DNA of 55,159 nucleotides from Alphaproteobacteria bacterium (GTDB lineage: Bacteria; Pseudomonadota; Alphaproteobacteria; Rhizobiales; Hyphomicrobiaceae). Position numbers and translations under genes: made by a program. The stretch covers positions 1 through 55,159 of the forward strand of contig JAHZKP010000133.1 in assembly GCA_022600345.1 (NCBI GenBank), in the 5' to 3' direction. This document shows, piece by piece, positions 44,249 through 53,152 of this stretch; the first letter of the stretch is position 1; every line of letters starts with the position of its first letter. Under the pieces are notes generated by a model. It was not told the DNA's origin. It saw only the letters and a program-made list of their open reading frames with translations, and did no database searches.

Positions 44249-45031
44249 ATGAACGGTACGCCGCTAACCCCGAAAGCCTCTGAGGCCATCGCCCAGCACA
44301 TCGAGATGCTCATTTTGGAGGGCGTCCTGCGCCCTGGCGAGAAGCTGATATCCGAGCGCGAACTGGCGGCGAAACTAGAGGTGTCGCGCCCAACTCTGCG
44401 CGATGCGATTGCCGCGCTGGCGGCCCGCGGCTTGCTGACGACAACGCGTGGCGGCACTTATGTTGCCCAGTTCCTCTCACCGGTTTTGCAGCCTCTGGCC
44501 TCGCTGTTGTCAGACAAGCCCGAGGTCACCCAGGACTATTTCGAGTTCCGTAGTATTCTGGAGGGAGAGGCCGCCGGCCTTGCTGCAGTGCGTGCCACCG
44601 AGGTTGACCGCAAGGCGTTGGAAGCCTGTCTCGAACAAATCGAGGCAGCGCACAAGTTGGACGATCCAGCCGAAGAGGCCGAGGCCGATGTGGGGCTCCA
44701 CGTGCTGGTCTACGAGATCAGCCACAACGTTGTTTTGCTCCACGTCATGCGGGCCATGTCCGAGCTGTTGCGCAATGAAATTTTCTACAATCGCCAACAA
44801 TTATACCTTCGCCCCGGCGTTCGCGAACCTCTCTACAAACAGCACTTGGCGATAGGCCGGGCAATCCTGTCGGGGGATCGCGAGGCTGCCCGTAAAGCCG
44901 CGATGGACCATATGCGCTTCACGCGCGAAACCATCGATGAGATCCGCCGTGGTGAATCCCGCCTTGAAGCCTCCCTACACCGCGTTGGCCGCAGCGAGCT
45001 CCTATCCTCCTCGCGCAACAAGCTGCCTTAG
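44249..45031 (+). CDS. GntR-family regulator, FadR/PdhR/LldR subgroup
   Basis: The 260-residue protein has an N-terminal winged helix (about residues 10-75; GEKLISERELAAKLEVSRPTL with the GntR recognition helix, then AALAARGLLTTTRGGTYVA) and a C-terminal all-helical FCD ligand-binding domain (EFRSILEGEAAGLAA, the metal/ligand His pattern in EADVGLHVLVYEISHN and HMRFTRETIDE). The subgroup includes PdhR (pyruvate) and LldR (lactate). Placed divergently from the TRAP-PDH-lactate block, it probably represses or controls that block in response to pyruvate or lactate (inference). Confidence 0.88.
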   Translation: MNGTPLTPKASEAIAQHIEMLILEGVLRPGEKLISERELAAKLEVSRPTLRDAIAALAARGLLTTTRGGTYVAQFLSPVLQPLASLLSDKPEVTQDYFEFRSILEGEAAGLAAVRATEVDRKALEACLEQIEAAHKLDDPAEEAEADVGLHVLVYEISHNVVLLHVMRAMSELLRNEIFYNRQQLYLRPGVREPLYKQHLAIGRAILSGDREAARKAAMDHMRFTRETIDEIRRGESRLEASLHRVGRSELLSSSRNKLP

Positions 45032-45041
45032 CCCTGAACCG
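45029..45041. repeat. CCTGAACCG 3'-end repeat, copy 2
   Basis: tagccctgaaccg starts with the stop codon of the regulator gene and lies between convergent genes. Compare 19822-19834 and 48222-48234. Confidence 0.35.
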
Positions 45042-45043
45042 CC

Positions 45044-45487
45044 CTAATTCACACGCGCCTCGCCGCCGATGTAATGCTCAAGCTGGCCGATGATGAAGTT
45101 CTGGTCGTCGATGATGCTCTTCACGACATCGCCGATCGACACAATGCCGATCAACTCGCCTTTTTCCAGCACAGGTAGATGGCGGACACGGCGGCGCGTC
45201 ATCAGGTCCATGCAACCATCAATGGTTTCAGTTGAACGGGCGCAAACGACCTTTTTATCCATGATGTCGCCAACTAGCGTCTTGGGCGAAGACTTGCCCT
45301 TCAAGATCACGTTGCGCGCGTAATGGCGCTCGGTCACGATGCCGGCCAGCTTGCCGCCGTCCATCACCAATAATGAGCCGACATTCTTTTCCGCCATTAT
45401 GCTGATGGCTTCATAAACGGTGTGCCTGGGCGTCACGGTCCAGACTTGGTTGCCTTTGGATCTCAACAGTTGCTTGACAGTCGACAT
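45044..45487 (-). CDS. CBS-domain-pair protein
   Basis: The 147-residue protein is a stand-alone tandem CBS (Bateman) module: first CBS at about residues 15-65 (VYEAISIMAEKNVGSLLVMD, GIVTERHYARNV) and second at about 80-135 (IDGCMDLMTRRRVRHLPVL, GIVSIGDVVK). Such modules bind adenosine nucleotides or SAM and act as energy sensors. The C-terminus (IIGQLEHYIGGEA) is typical of this small family in alphaproteobacteria. ATG at 45487 follows a clear GGAGGAAAA site. Confidence 0.9.
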   Translation of the reverse strand: MSTVKQLLRSKGNQVWTVTPRHTVYEAISIMAEKNVGSLLVMDGGKLAGIVTERHYARNVILKGKSSPKTLVGDIMDKKVVCARSTETIDGCMDLMTRRRVRHLPVLEKGELIGIVSIGDVVKSIIDDQNFIIGQLEHYIGGEARVN

Positions 45488-45801
45488 GGGGCTTTTCCTC
45501 CGCGAAGTCCCCCAACTTCCTGGTTAAAGTGTTTTGGTAACCGTTAATGTTTACTGCTGCGGCCAGCACTCTGTGCTTGAGCGTATCGCTCAATCGCTTC
45601 CATTGCTCCAGCCGCCCGTCCATCATCCCTCGGCACCTTGCACTATAGCGCAATACCGTCAATTTGTCGTGAGCCAATGCACGCAAAATCATTCTCAATT
45701 CCCAACGCGTCACTGCATCAAAGGCTATTCCATGAGCTGCCCGAAGCTGCCCCGCCATCGGCCCGTCCAGGCCACGACTGCTAGAAGCCTGGGCGGATAA
45801 C
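45488..45801. other. Intergenic region, nothing recognised
   Basis: This 314-base stretch between the CBS gene and the symporter gene should hold both promoters. Minus- and plus-strand frames of about 88-138 codons overlap it, but neither has family-like features and the longer one runs into the CBS gene out of frame. Confidence 0.3.
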
Positions 45802-47265
45802 ATGACTACGTTGGATTGGCTCGTCATCGCAGCCTACGGCATTCTCGTCCTGGCGCTGGGCGTCGCAACCCGAAGTCGGGTAAACACCGATACCGACTAC
45901 TTCCTCGCCGGCCGCCAAGAGGGCTGGGCCCCGGTCGCCGCCTCCACCTGGGCGACCAAGCTGTCCGCGCTGACATTCATCGGTGTCCCCGGCGCCGCGA
46001 TGGCAGGCAACTTTGCCTACGTGCAATTGTGGTTCGGCTCGTTCCTGGCAGCCTATCTTGTCGCCACCCTTTTTATTCCGGAATTCTACCGCCTGCGTGT
46101 ATCTACCGTTTACGAATACCTCGGCCTTCGGATCGGACCGGCAACGCGCACCAGCGGCACAACCGTTTTCATCATCTCCAGATGCCTAGCCAGTGCGGTA
46201 CGCCTTGCTGGCTGCGCCATCGCCGTCTCGGTGTTCTTCGACCTGTCCCTGGTTACCGCAATTGTGCTGATCGCTGGAATAGCCGCCGCCTACGTTTTGA
46301 CTGGCGGACTGCGGGCGGTGATCTGGACCGATACCCTGCAACTCGCCTTGTTTCTGTCAGGGGCCGTCATAGCCATCTGCTTCGTCGGACAGGCATTGCC
46401 CGGTGGTTTCGCCCAGATCGCTGAAACCGGCGCTGAGGCTGACAAGTTCCGTATCTTCGATTTCAGCTTTGATATTGCCGATCCGACGACATTCTGGACC
46501 GGCAACCTGTTCGCGGCGGTGCTCGGACTGGCAACCGGAGGCGCCGACCAGGACATTGCCCAACGTGCACTCGCCTGCCCAAATAAACGCCAGGCTCGAA
46601 TCGCCGTTATCACCGCCGGCGCCGCCGATCTAATCTCAACGTTCCTGTTTCTCACCGCCGGGGTAGCCGTCTTCGCCTACTATCAGGCGTTCCCGCACGA
46701 AGCCGTGACGCAACTGATGGCAGACAGCCGCCACGACTACGTCTTTCCCCATTTCATCCGCCATGAACTGCCCGCCGGACTGCGTGGCCTGCTCATCGCA
46801 GCCTTGCTGGCAGCCGCCATGTCGTCGCTCGATTCCGCGCTCAGCGGCCTGGCGTCTTCAGCCTACTTTGATCTGGGACTGACACGCGCAAATGGCAACA
46901 AGCCCTTTGCCAACGGGCCGCGCATTCTGGTGGTCGTATTCGCTGTCATTCTGGCGTTGATCGCCATCGGCTTCGGTCAGCAACCCTCGATCCTTTGGTT
47001 CGGCCTCAAAATCATGGGTTACACCTATGGCGGCCTATTGGGGTTGTTCCTGATCGCGCTGTTTGTGCCCCGGCTGGCCGACGACATCTCGTGTGTCGTT
47101 GCTGTTTTCACCAGCATTGCCGTCGTGTTGATCGCAACGCAATGGGGGATCGGCTTCGGCTTCCAGCCCATTGCCTGGCCATGGGCTGTGGTGATCGGAG
47201 CCGCCTGGACCTGTGCGACGGCCATCGCCCTGACCGGAGTTCGGCGACGGCTCGCCCCCGCTTGA
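45802..47265 (+). CDS. Sodium:solute symporter family transporter
   Basis: The 487-residue protein has about 13 hydrophobic helices of the SSS (LeuT-fold) family: DTDYFLAGRQEGWAPVAAST, ATKLSALTFIGVPGAAMAGN, YVLTGGLRAVIWTDTLQ (the classic SSS motif), GGADQDIAQRALAC and LLAAAMSSLDSALSGLAS with the sodium-site Ser/Thr. The opening resembles SGLT-like/NIS-type members; the substrate is not predictable and may be a sugar, monocarboxylate or iodide-like anion. The ribosome-binding site is weak. The gene for a secreted protein follows 74 bases later. Confidence 0.9.
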   Translation: MTTLDWLVIAAYGILVLALGVATRSRVNTDTDYFLAGRQEGWAPVAASTWATKLSALTFIGVPGAAMAGNFAYVQLWFGSFLAAYLVATLFIPEFYRLRVSTVYEYLGLRIGPATRTSGTTVFIISRCLASAVRLAGCAIAVSVFFDLSLVTAIVLIAGIAAAYVLTGGLRAVIWTDTLQLALFLSGAVIAICFVGQALPGGFAQIAETGAEADKFRIFDFSFDIADPTTFWTGNLFAAVLGLATGGADQDIAQRALACPNKRQARIAVITAGAADLISTFLFLTAGVAVFAYYQAFPHEAVTQLMADSRHDYVFPHFIRHELPAGLRGLLIAALLAAAMSSLDSALSGLASSAYFDLGLTRANGNKPFANGPRILVVVFAVILALIAIGFGQQPSILWFGLKIMGYTYGGLLGLFLIALFVPRLADDISCVVAVFTSIAVVLIATQWGIGFGFQPIAWPWAVVIGAAWTCATAIALTGVRRRLAPA

Positions 47266-47339
47266 ATGCAGCCACGACGCTGCCACCAAACTGTGAGATT
47301 CCAACGTCCCCAAGCTCCCCCACCTCAACGAGGAATGCC

Positions 47340-48224
47340 GTGCTCGACCCGAAACCCTTCGCGACCCTGCTGCTGATCGGTATTGCCGCTATGGCGTCCG
47401 CCCCCTCCCACGCAAACGAACCGCTGCCCCAGCTCATCGGCAAGCCGCGACCGGCCACAGCTCCCCACCGGCCAATCGAGATCAGCCCGCAATTGGCAGC
47501 CCGTGTCGGCCATCAGGTCTGGCTGAATGAAACAGGCGGCAATCACGATGCCATCACCGCCTGGAATGCCTCCGAAGACTTCGCTTCCTTGGGTATCGGT
47601 CATTTCATCTGGTTTTCTGAAGGTCTGAAGTCCCGCTTCCAGGAGAGCTTCCCCCAGATGCTATCCTTCCTGCGCGCCCGCGGAGCCAAGCCTCCCGCCT
47701 GGCTCGACAAATCGCCGGTGCCGTCATCGCCTTGGCACACCAAGCGCCAGTTCCAGCGCGCCTTTAACTCTGCAAGGATGAAAGGCCTGCGCCGCTTCCT
47801 CCACCAGACCAAGGGCCTGCAGGCGCAGTTTCTCGCGTTACGAATGAACGAGGCCCTGCCAAAACTATTGGCCAGCCTGCCGTCGGCCCGGCAGCGCACC
47901 CACGTGCGCCGGCAATTCGAACGCGTAACAGCAGCCTCAAAGGATCTTTATCCGCTGATCGACTACATCAACTTCAAGGGCGAAGGCATCAGCCCGAAAG
48001 AAACGTTCCCCAACCGCAAAACCGGCCGCCCCGAAGGCTGGGGGCTGAAGTCCGTTCTGCTTGCGATGAATGGAACCTCAAAGGAGCCACGCGCAGTGCT
48101 GGCAGAGTTCGCCGATGCCGCGCGCTTCGCATTGCTGCGCCGGATTGCCAACAACCCTCGCGACAAACGCTGGCAAAAAGGTTGGATGGCCCGGGTCGAA
48201 ACCTACCGGCACCCATTGCGTTAG
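47340..48224 (+). CDS. Secreted protein with lysozyme-like ETGG/GIGH motif
   Basis: The 294-residue product has a signal peptide (LDPKPFATLLLIGIAAMASA...SHA). After a Pro-rich linker it has WLNETGGNHDAITAWNASED followed by FASLGIGHFIWF and ESFPQMLSFLRARG. The Glu about 20 residues ahead of GIGH recalls the catalytic Glu and GYGH/GIGH loop of T4-type lysozymes, so a peptidoglycan-active lysozyme-like fold is possible but unproven. The family is conserved as hypothetical in proteobacteria (recalled). Start: GTG at 47340 with GAGGA five bases upstream; no in-frame ATG is suitable. It sits 74 bases downstream of the symporter. Confidence 0.68.
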   Translation: MLDPKPFATLLLIGIAAMASAPSHANEPLPQLIGKPRPATAPHRPIEISPQLAARVGHQVWLNETGGNHDAITAWNASEDFASLGIGHFIWFSEGLKSRFQESFPQMLSFLRARGAKPPAWLDKSPVPSSPWHTKRQFQRAFNSARMKGLRRFLHQTKGLQAQFLALRMNEALPKLLASLPSARQRTHVRRQFERVTAASKDLYPLIDYINFKGEGISPKETFPNRKTGRPEGWGLKSVLLAMNGTSKEPRAVLAEFADAARFALLRRIANNPRDKRWQKGWMARVETYRHPLR

Positions 48225-48234
48225 TCCTGAACCG
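48222..48234. repeat. CCTGAACCG 3'-end repeat, copy 3
   Basis: tagtcctgaaccg starts with the stop codon of the secreted lysozyme-like gene. It matches copies at 19822-19834 and 45029-45041 at all but one or two positions. Confidence 0.35.
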
Positions 48235-48292
48235 ATCAAAATGCCACAGCGCCAAACAACGCCACGCGGGATATGGCATTGACCTGGGTTTT

Positions 48293-48315
48293 CTGCCCGA
48301 ACTTTGGGCAGTTTT
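48293..48315 (+). terminator. Weak rho-independent terminator
   Basis: A 6-bp stem (ctgccc 48293-48298 with gggcag 48306-48311) and a TTTT run lie about 70 bases past the stop of the secreted protein gene. The rest of the 48225-48532 gap shows nothing else. Confidence 0.4.
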
Positions 48316-48532
48316 GCCTGTGATAACAGCCGGTTCCTTGTGCGTCGCGATGTTGTGATTGGGTGTGTCTTGCCGCCGCCGCACCGCTGGCCCATCACCT
48401 TAAAGAAGACTGGTTTGTGCAGGCTTATGTAACCGGGCAGATTCGCTTCGCCGGTGGCAATAAGCTAAAGCACGCCGCCAATGAAGGTGCCTCACATCAG
48501 GCGTCAGGGTCTGGCCGCACGTCAATTAACGA

Positions 48533-49918
48533 ATGGAATACTCAATGCTCGTCGATCGATATCAGGGCCGGCACTCAACACAATCGCAAGAGGCGGTTTC
48601 TGAGTTCGAGAAAGCCGTCTTCGCCGTCGCCGCTCATCGCCCCGGTATCAAGCCTTTGAAGGCAGCTTTGGCGGCAGATGAAGACTTCGTCGCCGCACTG
48701 GCGCTCAAGGGGCTGGGCGTCTCGCTCCTTTGCAAAGCCGAAGACCTGGCCGCCGGCCGCGCCGCGCTGGACAATGCCAAGCGCGCCCTGATCCGGGCCA
48801 ACGGCGGAACCGAATTCGAGCGCACCCTTGTCGAGGCGCTGGGCTATGCCGCCAATGGCGCGTTCAAGAAAGCGGCAAGCCGTCTCGAAGCCCGCCTTGC
48901 CGATCACCCCACCGAGTTCTTGTGCCTGAAACTCTCCAACGCCCTGCGCTTCATGACCGGAGAATGCCAGCGCATGCGCGAAGTGACAGGACTGGCTCTG
49001 CGCGATTGGCGCGAGGACGATCCCGGCTACGGTTTTGCCATGGGACTGCATGCCTTCGGTTTAGAGGAAAACGGCGCCTTCGCGGAAGCTGAGCAAGTCG
49101 GCCTCAAGGCGGTTGCCGCACAACCAGCCGACGTCTGGGGCATCCATGCCGTCAGCCACGTCATGGAAATGCGCCACCGGCCACGGGAAGGCGCACGCTG
49201 GCTTCAAGCCTCCCGCCCCCTCTGGCCACTTTGCAACAACTTCGGATTCCATATGGCCTGGCATCTGGCTTTGTTCCACCTCGACACCGCCGAATACGAT
49301 GCCGTCCTCGACCTCTACGACCGCGACATCCGCCCCACCCAGACCGACGACTTCCGCGACATGGCAAATGCCGCTTCGATGCTGTGGCGCCTGCAACAGG
49401 AAGGCATCGATGTGGGAGACCGCTGGCAAGGGTTGCATACCATTGCCTTTAAACGCCGCGAAGATACAACCTATGTGTTTGCTTCCCTGCATTACCTGTT
49501 GGCGTTGATCGGAGCCGGTGACACAGATGCTGCGCGTGAACTCGTCAACAACCTTCGCACCCGAAAGATCAGCGTTCCGGTCGATGAGCAGTCAGCCGTC
49601 GCCGATGAAGTCGGCATCGCCGCCGCCGAAGCGATCCTGCACCTGCATACGACGGGCGGTTGTGCGGAGGGGCTCAGTGAAATCGCCCGCCGCCTGCCCT
49701 CTATCGGTGGAAGCCGGGCGCAACGCGATGTCTTTATGAGGACACTGGTGCTGAACGCAGCCGAAGCTGGCGAGGCCCACACCTTCACTGCACTCAATCG
49801 CCTTCGCAGCGCGCTGAAGGCCGAAGATCGCTTCGCCCGCCTGAGTGCTGAGCGCCTTTCGAACAGTTCAAACAAGTTCGCGCTGCAAAAACGCGCCAGC
49901 GTTGGCGACGCAGCCTGA
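48533..49918 (+). CDS. TTC38-like tetratricopeptide protein
   Basis: The 461-residue cytoplasmic protein lacks a signal peptide. It is built of degenerate TPR-like helices and resembles tetratricopeptide repeat protein 38: a first block at about residues 20-110 (KPLKAALAADEDFVAALALK), a central conserved GIHAVSHVMEMRHRPREGARWL and NNFGFHMAWHLALFHLDTAEYDAVLDLYD-type region (His/Trp-rich), and helical C-terminal repeats. Function is not established in bacteria. Start may be ATG at 48533 or the ATG 12 bases later. It is followed after 171 bases by the ThDP enzyme. Confidence 0.78.
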   Translation: MEYSMLVDRYQGRHSTQSQEAVSEFEKAVFAVAAHRPGIKPLKAALAADEDFVAALALKGLGVSLLCKAEDLAAGRAALDNAKRALIRANGGTEFERTLVEALGYAANGAFKKAASRLEARLADHPTEFLCLKLSNALRFMTGECQRMREVTGLALRDWREDDPGYGFAMGLHAFGLEENGAFAEAEQVGLKAVAAQPADVWGIHAVSHVMEMRHRPREGARWLQASRPLWPLCNNFGFHMAWHLALFHLDTAEYDAVLDLYDRDIRPTQTDDFRDMANAASMLWRLQQEGIDVGDRWQGLHTIAFKRREDTTYVFASLHYLLALIGAGDTDAARELVNNLRTRKISVPVDEQSAVADEVGIAAAEAILHLHTTGGCAEGLSEIARRLPSIGGSRAQRDVFMRTLVLNAAEAGEAHTFTALNRLRSALKAEDRFARLSAERLSNSSNKFALQKRASVGDAA

Positions 49919-50089
49919 TTGCGCCCGACAGATGGTGCACGTTGCAGGGCATGGGGTAACGCAGCTTGGCATCTGTGCTGCCTCAACCCGGGCAAAGCCC
50001 CCAACCCGGGTTTGCCGTTGGCCGCCCCCCAGCCTCAAAGTGCACGAGTATTCTTCGCGAGTACGCTTCACCTAAATTGAGCAGCCCTC

Positions 50090-51724
50090 ATGACCTCACC
50101 CTCGCCACAAGCCCGCATCGCCGATCTCGTTGCGGGGACCTTACATGCCTACGGCATCCGCCACGCATTCGGCATCCCCGGCGGCGAAGTTCTCACCCTG
50201 GTCGACGCCCTGCGCCTGGCGGGTATCCGGTTCGTATTGACGCGCCACGAAACGCCGGCTGCTTTCATGGCCGCTGGGGCCAATGCCATCGCCAACACAC
50301 CCGGCGTCCTGGTGACGACGCTGGGTCCCGGACTTGCCAACGCCGTCAATGCGATTGCTGATGCGTCCCAGGAACACGTCCCCCTCATCGTCGTGTCAGG
50401 TGTGGTCGACCATGATATCAGGCACCGCTATACCCATCAGGTGCTCGATCACGCAAAGCTTCTGAATGGCATCGTCAAGGATAGCTTCGAGATCGAGTCG
50501 GATGGAGCAGCCGCGACCACGGCCCGCGCGATCGAATTGGCGCTGACCCCGCCGTTCGGCCCCGTCCATATCGATCTGGCGCCCGGCACCGCGATCCGCC
50601 CTGCAAGCCCAGGCGAAATAATCGCAGCTCCGCCCCAGGAGATCGTATTGCCCCCTTCAGATGATGACGCGGGCCTGGTCAATTTGGCGGACCTGCTGGG
50701 TAAAGCGAAACGCCCACTCTTGCTGGCCGGCTTCGAAGCAGCCCGCCAAGATGCCGGCCCAGAGGTCCTCCAATTGTGCGAGCGCCTGAACGCCCCGCTG
50801 ATGACGACCTACAAGGCCAAGGGACTGGTCGACGAAGACCACGCGTTGTGCCTGGGCGGCGCCGGCCTCTCGCCACTTGCCGACAAGTCGCTGAAAGAGA
50901 TCTTAAGCGCCGCCGACTTAATTGTGCTGGCCGGTTACGACCCCATCGAAATGCGTCAGGGCTGGCTGGACCCGTTCCATGATGATCAGACCGTGATCGA
51001 TTTGCAAGGCGCCCCCTGTTCCCACGCCATGCATCGTTGCGATGTCCGCGTCAGCGGGCCGCTCAAGGCAACGCTGGCCGCAATCGCAACCAGGATCGAA
51101 CCGCGCACCGAGAGCTGGCCCCAAGGCGAGCCCGCGAAGGCGCACACCCAACTGACGAAATCATTCGCCGCACCCGCCGATTGGGGCGCGCATGCCGTCT
51201 TTGAAACCCTCCAGGAAATGGCCGACGCCGATGCCGTCATTACCGTGGACAGCGGTGCGCACAGAATCCTCCTCTGCCATACGCTGCGCATGCACCGTCC
51301 GCTTCGATTGCTACAGTCGGCAGGCTTTTGCACCATGGGTATCGCTTTGCCAATGGCTGCCGGCGTCAAAGCCGTTGCGCCGAATGAAACGGTGATTGCG
51401 GTGCTCGGCGATGGCGGCCTGGAAATGGGGATCGGCGAGTTGGCCACCTTGCGCGATGAAGGCCTCAACATCACAGTCCTCGTCTTGCAGGATGAAAGCC
51501 TCGCCCTGATCGAACTGAAGCAAAAGAAGCTGGCGTTTGAGCGTTGCGGCGTCGGGCTGGGCAAAACCCGTTTTGAAGACATCGCCACCGCGTTCGGCGG
51601 TCACGGAGTCAGGGTCAGTTCGCGCGGCAGCCTGTTGCAAGAACTCAAATCAGCAGCCACTCGCCAGACGTTCAGCGTTATCGTCTGCGACATCGAGGCG
51701 ACCGACTATATCGACCGGATATAG
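50090..51724 (+). CDS. ThDP-dependent acetolactate-synthase-like enzyme
   Basis: The 544-residue protein has the three-domain ThDP fold (PYR 1-170, central 190-320, PP 370-530). The activating Glu is in VLTRHETPAAFMA (about residue 60), and the Mg/ThDP loop is LGDGGLEMGIGELATLRDEG. It is IlvB-like overall, but the usual N-N/N-D pair that ends the ThDP motif is replaced by QD (VLVLQDESLALIELKQ), and the position is not a standard IlvB. It may be a distinct 2-oxoacid decarboxylase or carboligase, or an inactive homologue. Several Cys residues (SHAMHRC, SAGFCTMGI) are visible. No small subunit is nearby. Confidence 0.8.
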   Translation: MTSPSPQARIADLVAGTLHAYGIRHAFGIPGGEVLTLVDALRLAGIRFVLTRHETPAAFMAAGANAIANTPGVLVTTLGPGLANAVNAIADASQEHVPLIVVSGVVDHDIRHRYTHQVLDHAKLLNGIVKDSFEIESDGAAATTARAIELALTPPFGPVHIDLAPGTAIRPASPGEIIAAPPQEIVLPPSDDDAGLVNLADLLGKAKRPLLLAGFEAARQDAGPEVLQLCERLNAPLMTTYKAKGLVDEDHALCLGGAGLSPLADKSLKEILSAADLIVLAGYDPIEMRQGWLDPFHDDQTVIDLQGAPCSHAMHRCDVRVSGPLKATLAAIATRIEPRTESWPQGEPAKAHTQLTKSFAAPADWGAHAVFETLQEMADADAVITVDSGAHRILLCHTLRMHRPLRLLQSAGFCTMGIALPMAAGVKAVAPNETVIAVLGDGGLEMGIGELATLRDEGLNITVLVLQDESLALIELKQKKLAFERCGVGLGKTRFEDIATAFGGHGVRVSSRGSLLQELKSAATRQTFSVIVCDIEATDYIDRI

Positions 51725-51867
51725 CCAACTTGCGCCATTGATGAAATGCCCCGGTTGGGTCGGCGCAATTCATAGCGCACTGCAGGAAATCGACGCCAAG
51801 GGTGCAATGAATTGCACCTTTGCCCCAGTTCCAACTCACCGCAAACTGCCTACCGCCATTGCAAGCT

Positions 51868-52551
51868 CTACCGTTTCCCGGTCGCGTAATCCTGCACCAA
51901 TTCGGCAACCCGCTTCGGGCTGAGGATCGGCGGCAGTATCGTCTTGAAGGCTCCGTCCGGCGCCAGCAGGTAGATGTAGGAACCGTGCGAGTAGACCGCA
52001 CCATGTTCGGGGTGCTGGAAAACGACTTTGCGTTCGATTTGAAACGCCTTGTAGGCTTCTTCAAGCGCGTTCTGTTCCCCGGTCAGTCCGATCAATCGCG
52101 GGTGGATTTTTACAACAGCCGATTTCAACGTCGCAACCGTATCACGCTCCGGGTCAACCGTTACCAGAACGGGCGTCACGACCAGCCCCTCCTTTTCCAG
52201 GCGGTCGGTGACATCGGCCATTCGCGGCAGCGCGACAGAGCAAATCGCCTTGCAGTTGGCGTATCCAAAAAACAAAAGCTGGTAGCGCCCGTCTGGGTCT
52301 TTCGAGGTTCTGGACGCACCGAATTGATTGACCAGCCGAAAGTCTCCGCCCTTGATTGTGGGAAAGCCGGGCGTATTGGGAGACGCCGCCAGGTGCTGGC
52401 GTGCCTCTTCATCGGTCTTATGAACGACACCGTCATGCGCCACCACAGTCCCCACACCAACCGCCGTGAGAAGTGCGCCCGCTGCGAACAGGCGCAACCA
52501 ACCATGCGCCGTCCCCCAGCCGCTGCAATTGATGGGTCCCGCCACGGTCAT
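51868..52551 (-). CDS. SCO1/SenC copper chaperone
   Basis: The 227-residue protein has an N-terminal membrane anchor/signal (LRLFAAGALLTAVGVGTVVA) and a thioredoxin-like SCO domain. The copper ligands are CKAIC in FFGYANCKAICSVALPRM (consensus CxxxC) and the distal His in VYSHGSYIYLLAPDG. TVDPERDTVATLK and LIGLTGEQNALEEAY are SCO-family segments. SCO1 proteins deliver copper to the CuA site of cytochrome oxidase. Its start overlaps the stop of the preceding cysteine-containing periplasmic protein (ATGA, 52548-52551), so it is translationally coupled. Confidence 0.9.
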   Translation of the reverse strand: MTVAGPINCSGWGTAHGWLRLFAAGALLTAVGVGTVVAHDGVVHKTDEEARQHLAASPNTPGFPTIKGGDFRLVNQFGASRTSKDPDGRYQLLFFGYANCKAICSVALPRMADVTDRLEKEGLVVTPVLVTVDPERDTVATLKSAVVKIHPRLIGLTGEQNALEEAYKAFQIERKVVFQHPEHGAVYSHGSYIYLLAPDGAFKTILPPILSPKRVAELVQDYATGKR

Positions 52552-53141
52552 TCTTCCTGATATTTCTTGTCAGCCGCGTGCCCCAGCCCAAGCCGGCCAT
52601 CTTTCTTGATCTGCTTGGCAACACGCGGGTCACGATTGTACCAGGGTCCCTTGCCTGCAGCGCCCGGATTTCGCTTTGCCCAGGCACTGGTCCAAAGCTC
52701 GGCCTTGTTCCAATCCGCAGCGCCTTTCTCGCGGATCAATTGCACCATGTAGATCTGCGCCTTGACGCCCGGATCGTTGCCGATCATCAGCCCGTCAACA
52801 TCGACCGCCTTGCCGCAGTACGGCAGCAGGTCGTCCACGGCGCCGTTGAATTCGAACTGGGCGTTTTTGGAAACCAGGATGAGCTTGCCGTCGGCTTCGC
52901 GCACGATCCCCAGATTGCGGTTTCCATCTCCGCAGTTTGCCGGACAATCTCCCGACAACTCGCACAGGATGTCGACCACCTTGCCCGAGAATGTCGCTTT
53001 GGTTTCGCCTCTCAGCCCAAACGTTGCAGCCTTACTGCCCTTGGAAAAGTCTTCCGCGCTTGCAACTCCAGTGGCCACCCCAGTGGTCACCAAGCCAATG
53101 CTGATCGTTAGAGCAAGCTTGAGTGTCGTCTTGAATATCAT
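52548..53141 (-). CDS. Periplasmic cysteine protein A of SCO cluster
   Basis: The 197-residue product has a signal peptide (MIFKTTLKLALTISIGLVTT...VASA). Mature protein begins with a beta domain: TFSGKVVDILCELSGDC followed by PANCGDGNRNLGIV and DDLLPYCGKAVDVDGLMIGN, with at least four cysteines. This arrangement is shared with the next gene upstream. The C-terminal half (WTSAWAKRNPGAAGKGP) is unique. ATG at 53141 has GGAG six bases upstream; an ATG at 53153 is the alternative, giving a one-base overlap with the upstream stop. It is coupled to SCO and likely a copper or redox partner in oxidase assembly; function unknown. Confidence 0.7.
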   Translation of the reverse strand: MIFKTTLKLALTISIGLVTTGVATGVASAEDFSKGSKAATFGLRGETKATFSGKVVDILCELSGDCPANCGDGNRNLGIVREADGKLILVSKNAQFEFNGAVDDLLPYCGKAVDVDGLMIGNDPGVKAQIYMVQLIREKGAADWNKAELWTSAWAKRNPGAAGKGPWYNRDPRVAKQIKKDGRLGLGHAADKKYQEE

Positions 53142-53152
53142 TGCGGGCTCCA

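Noticed and set aside
49980-50015. Hairpin-like cccggg repeats before the ThDP gene, considered as a terminator
   Set aside because: Short, GC-rich and followed by no T run; the pairing is weak and overlaps a direct repeat.
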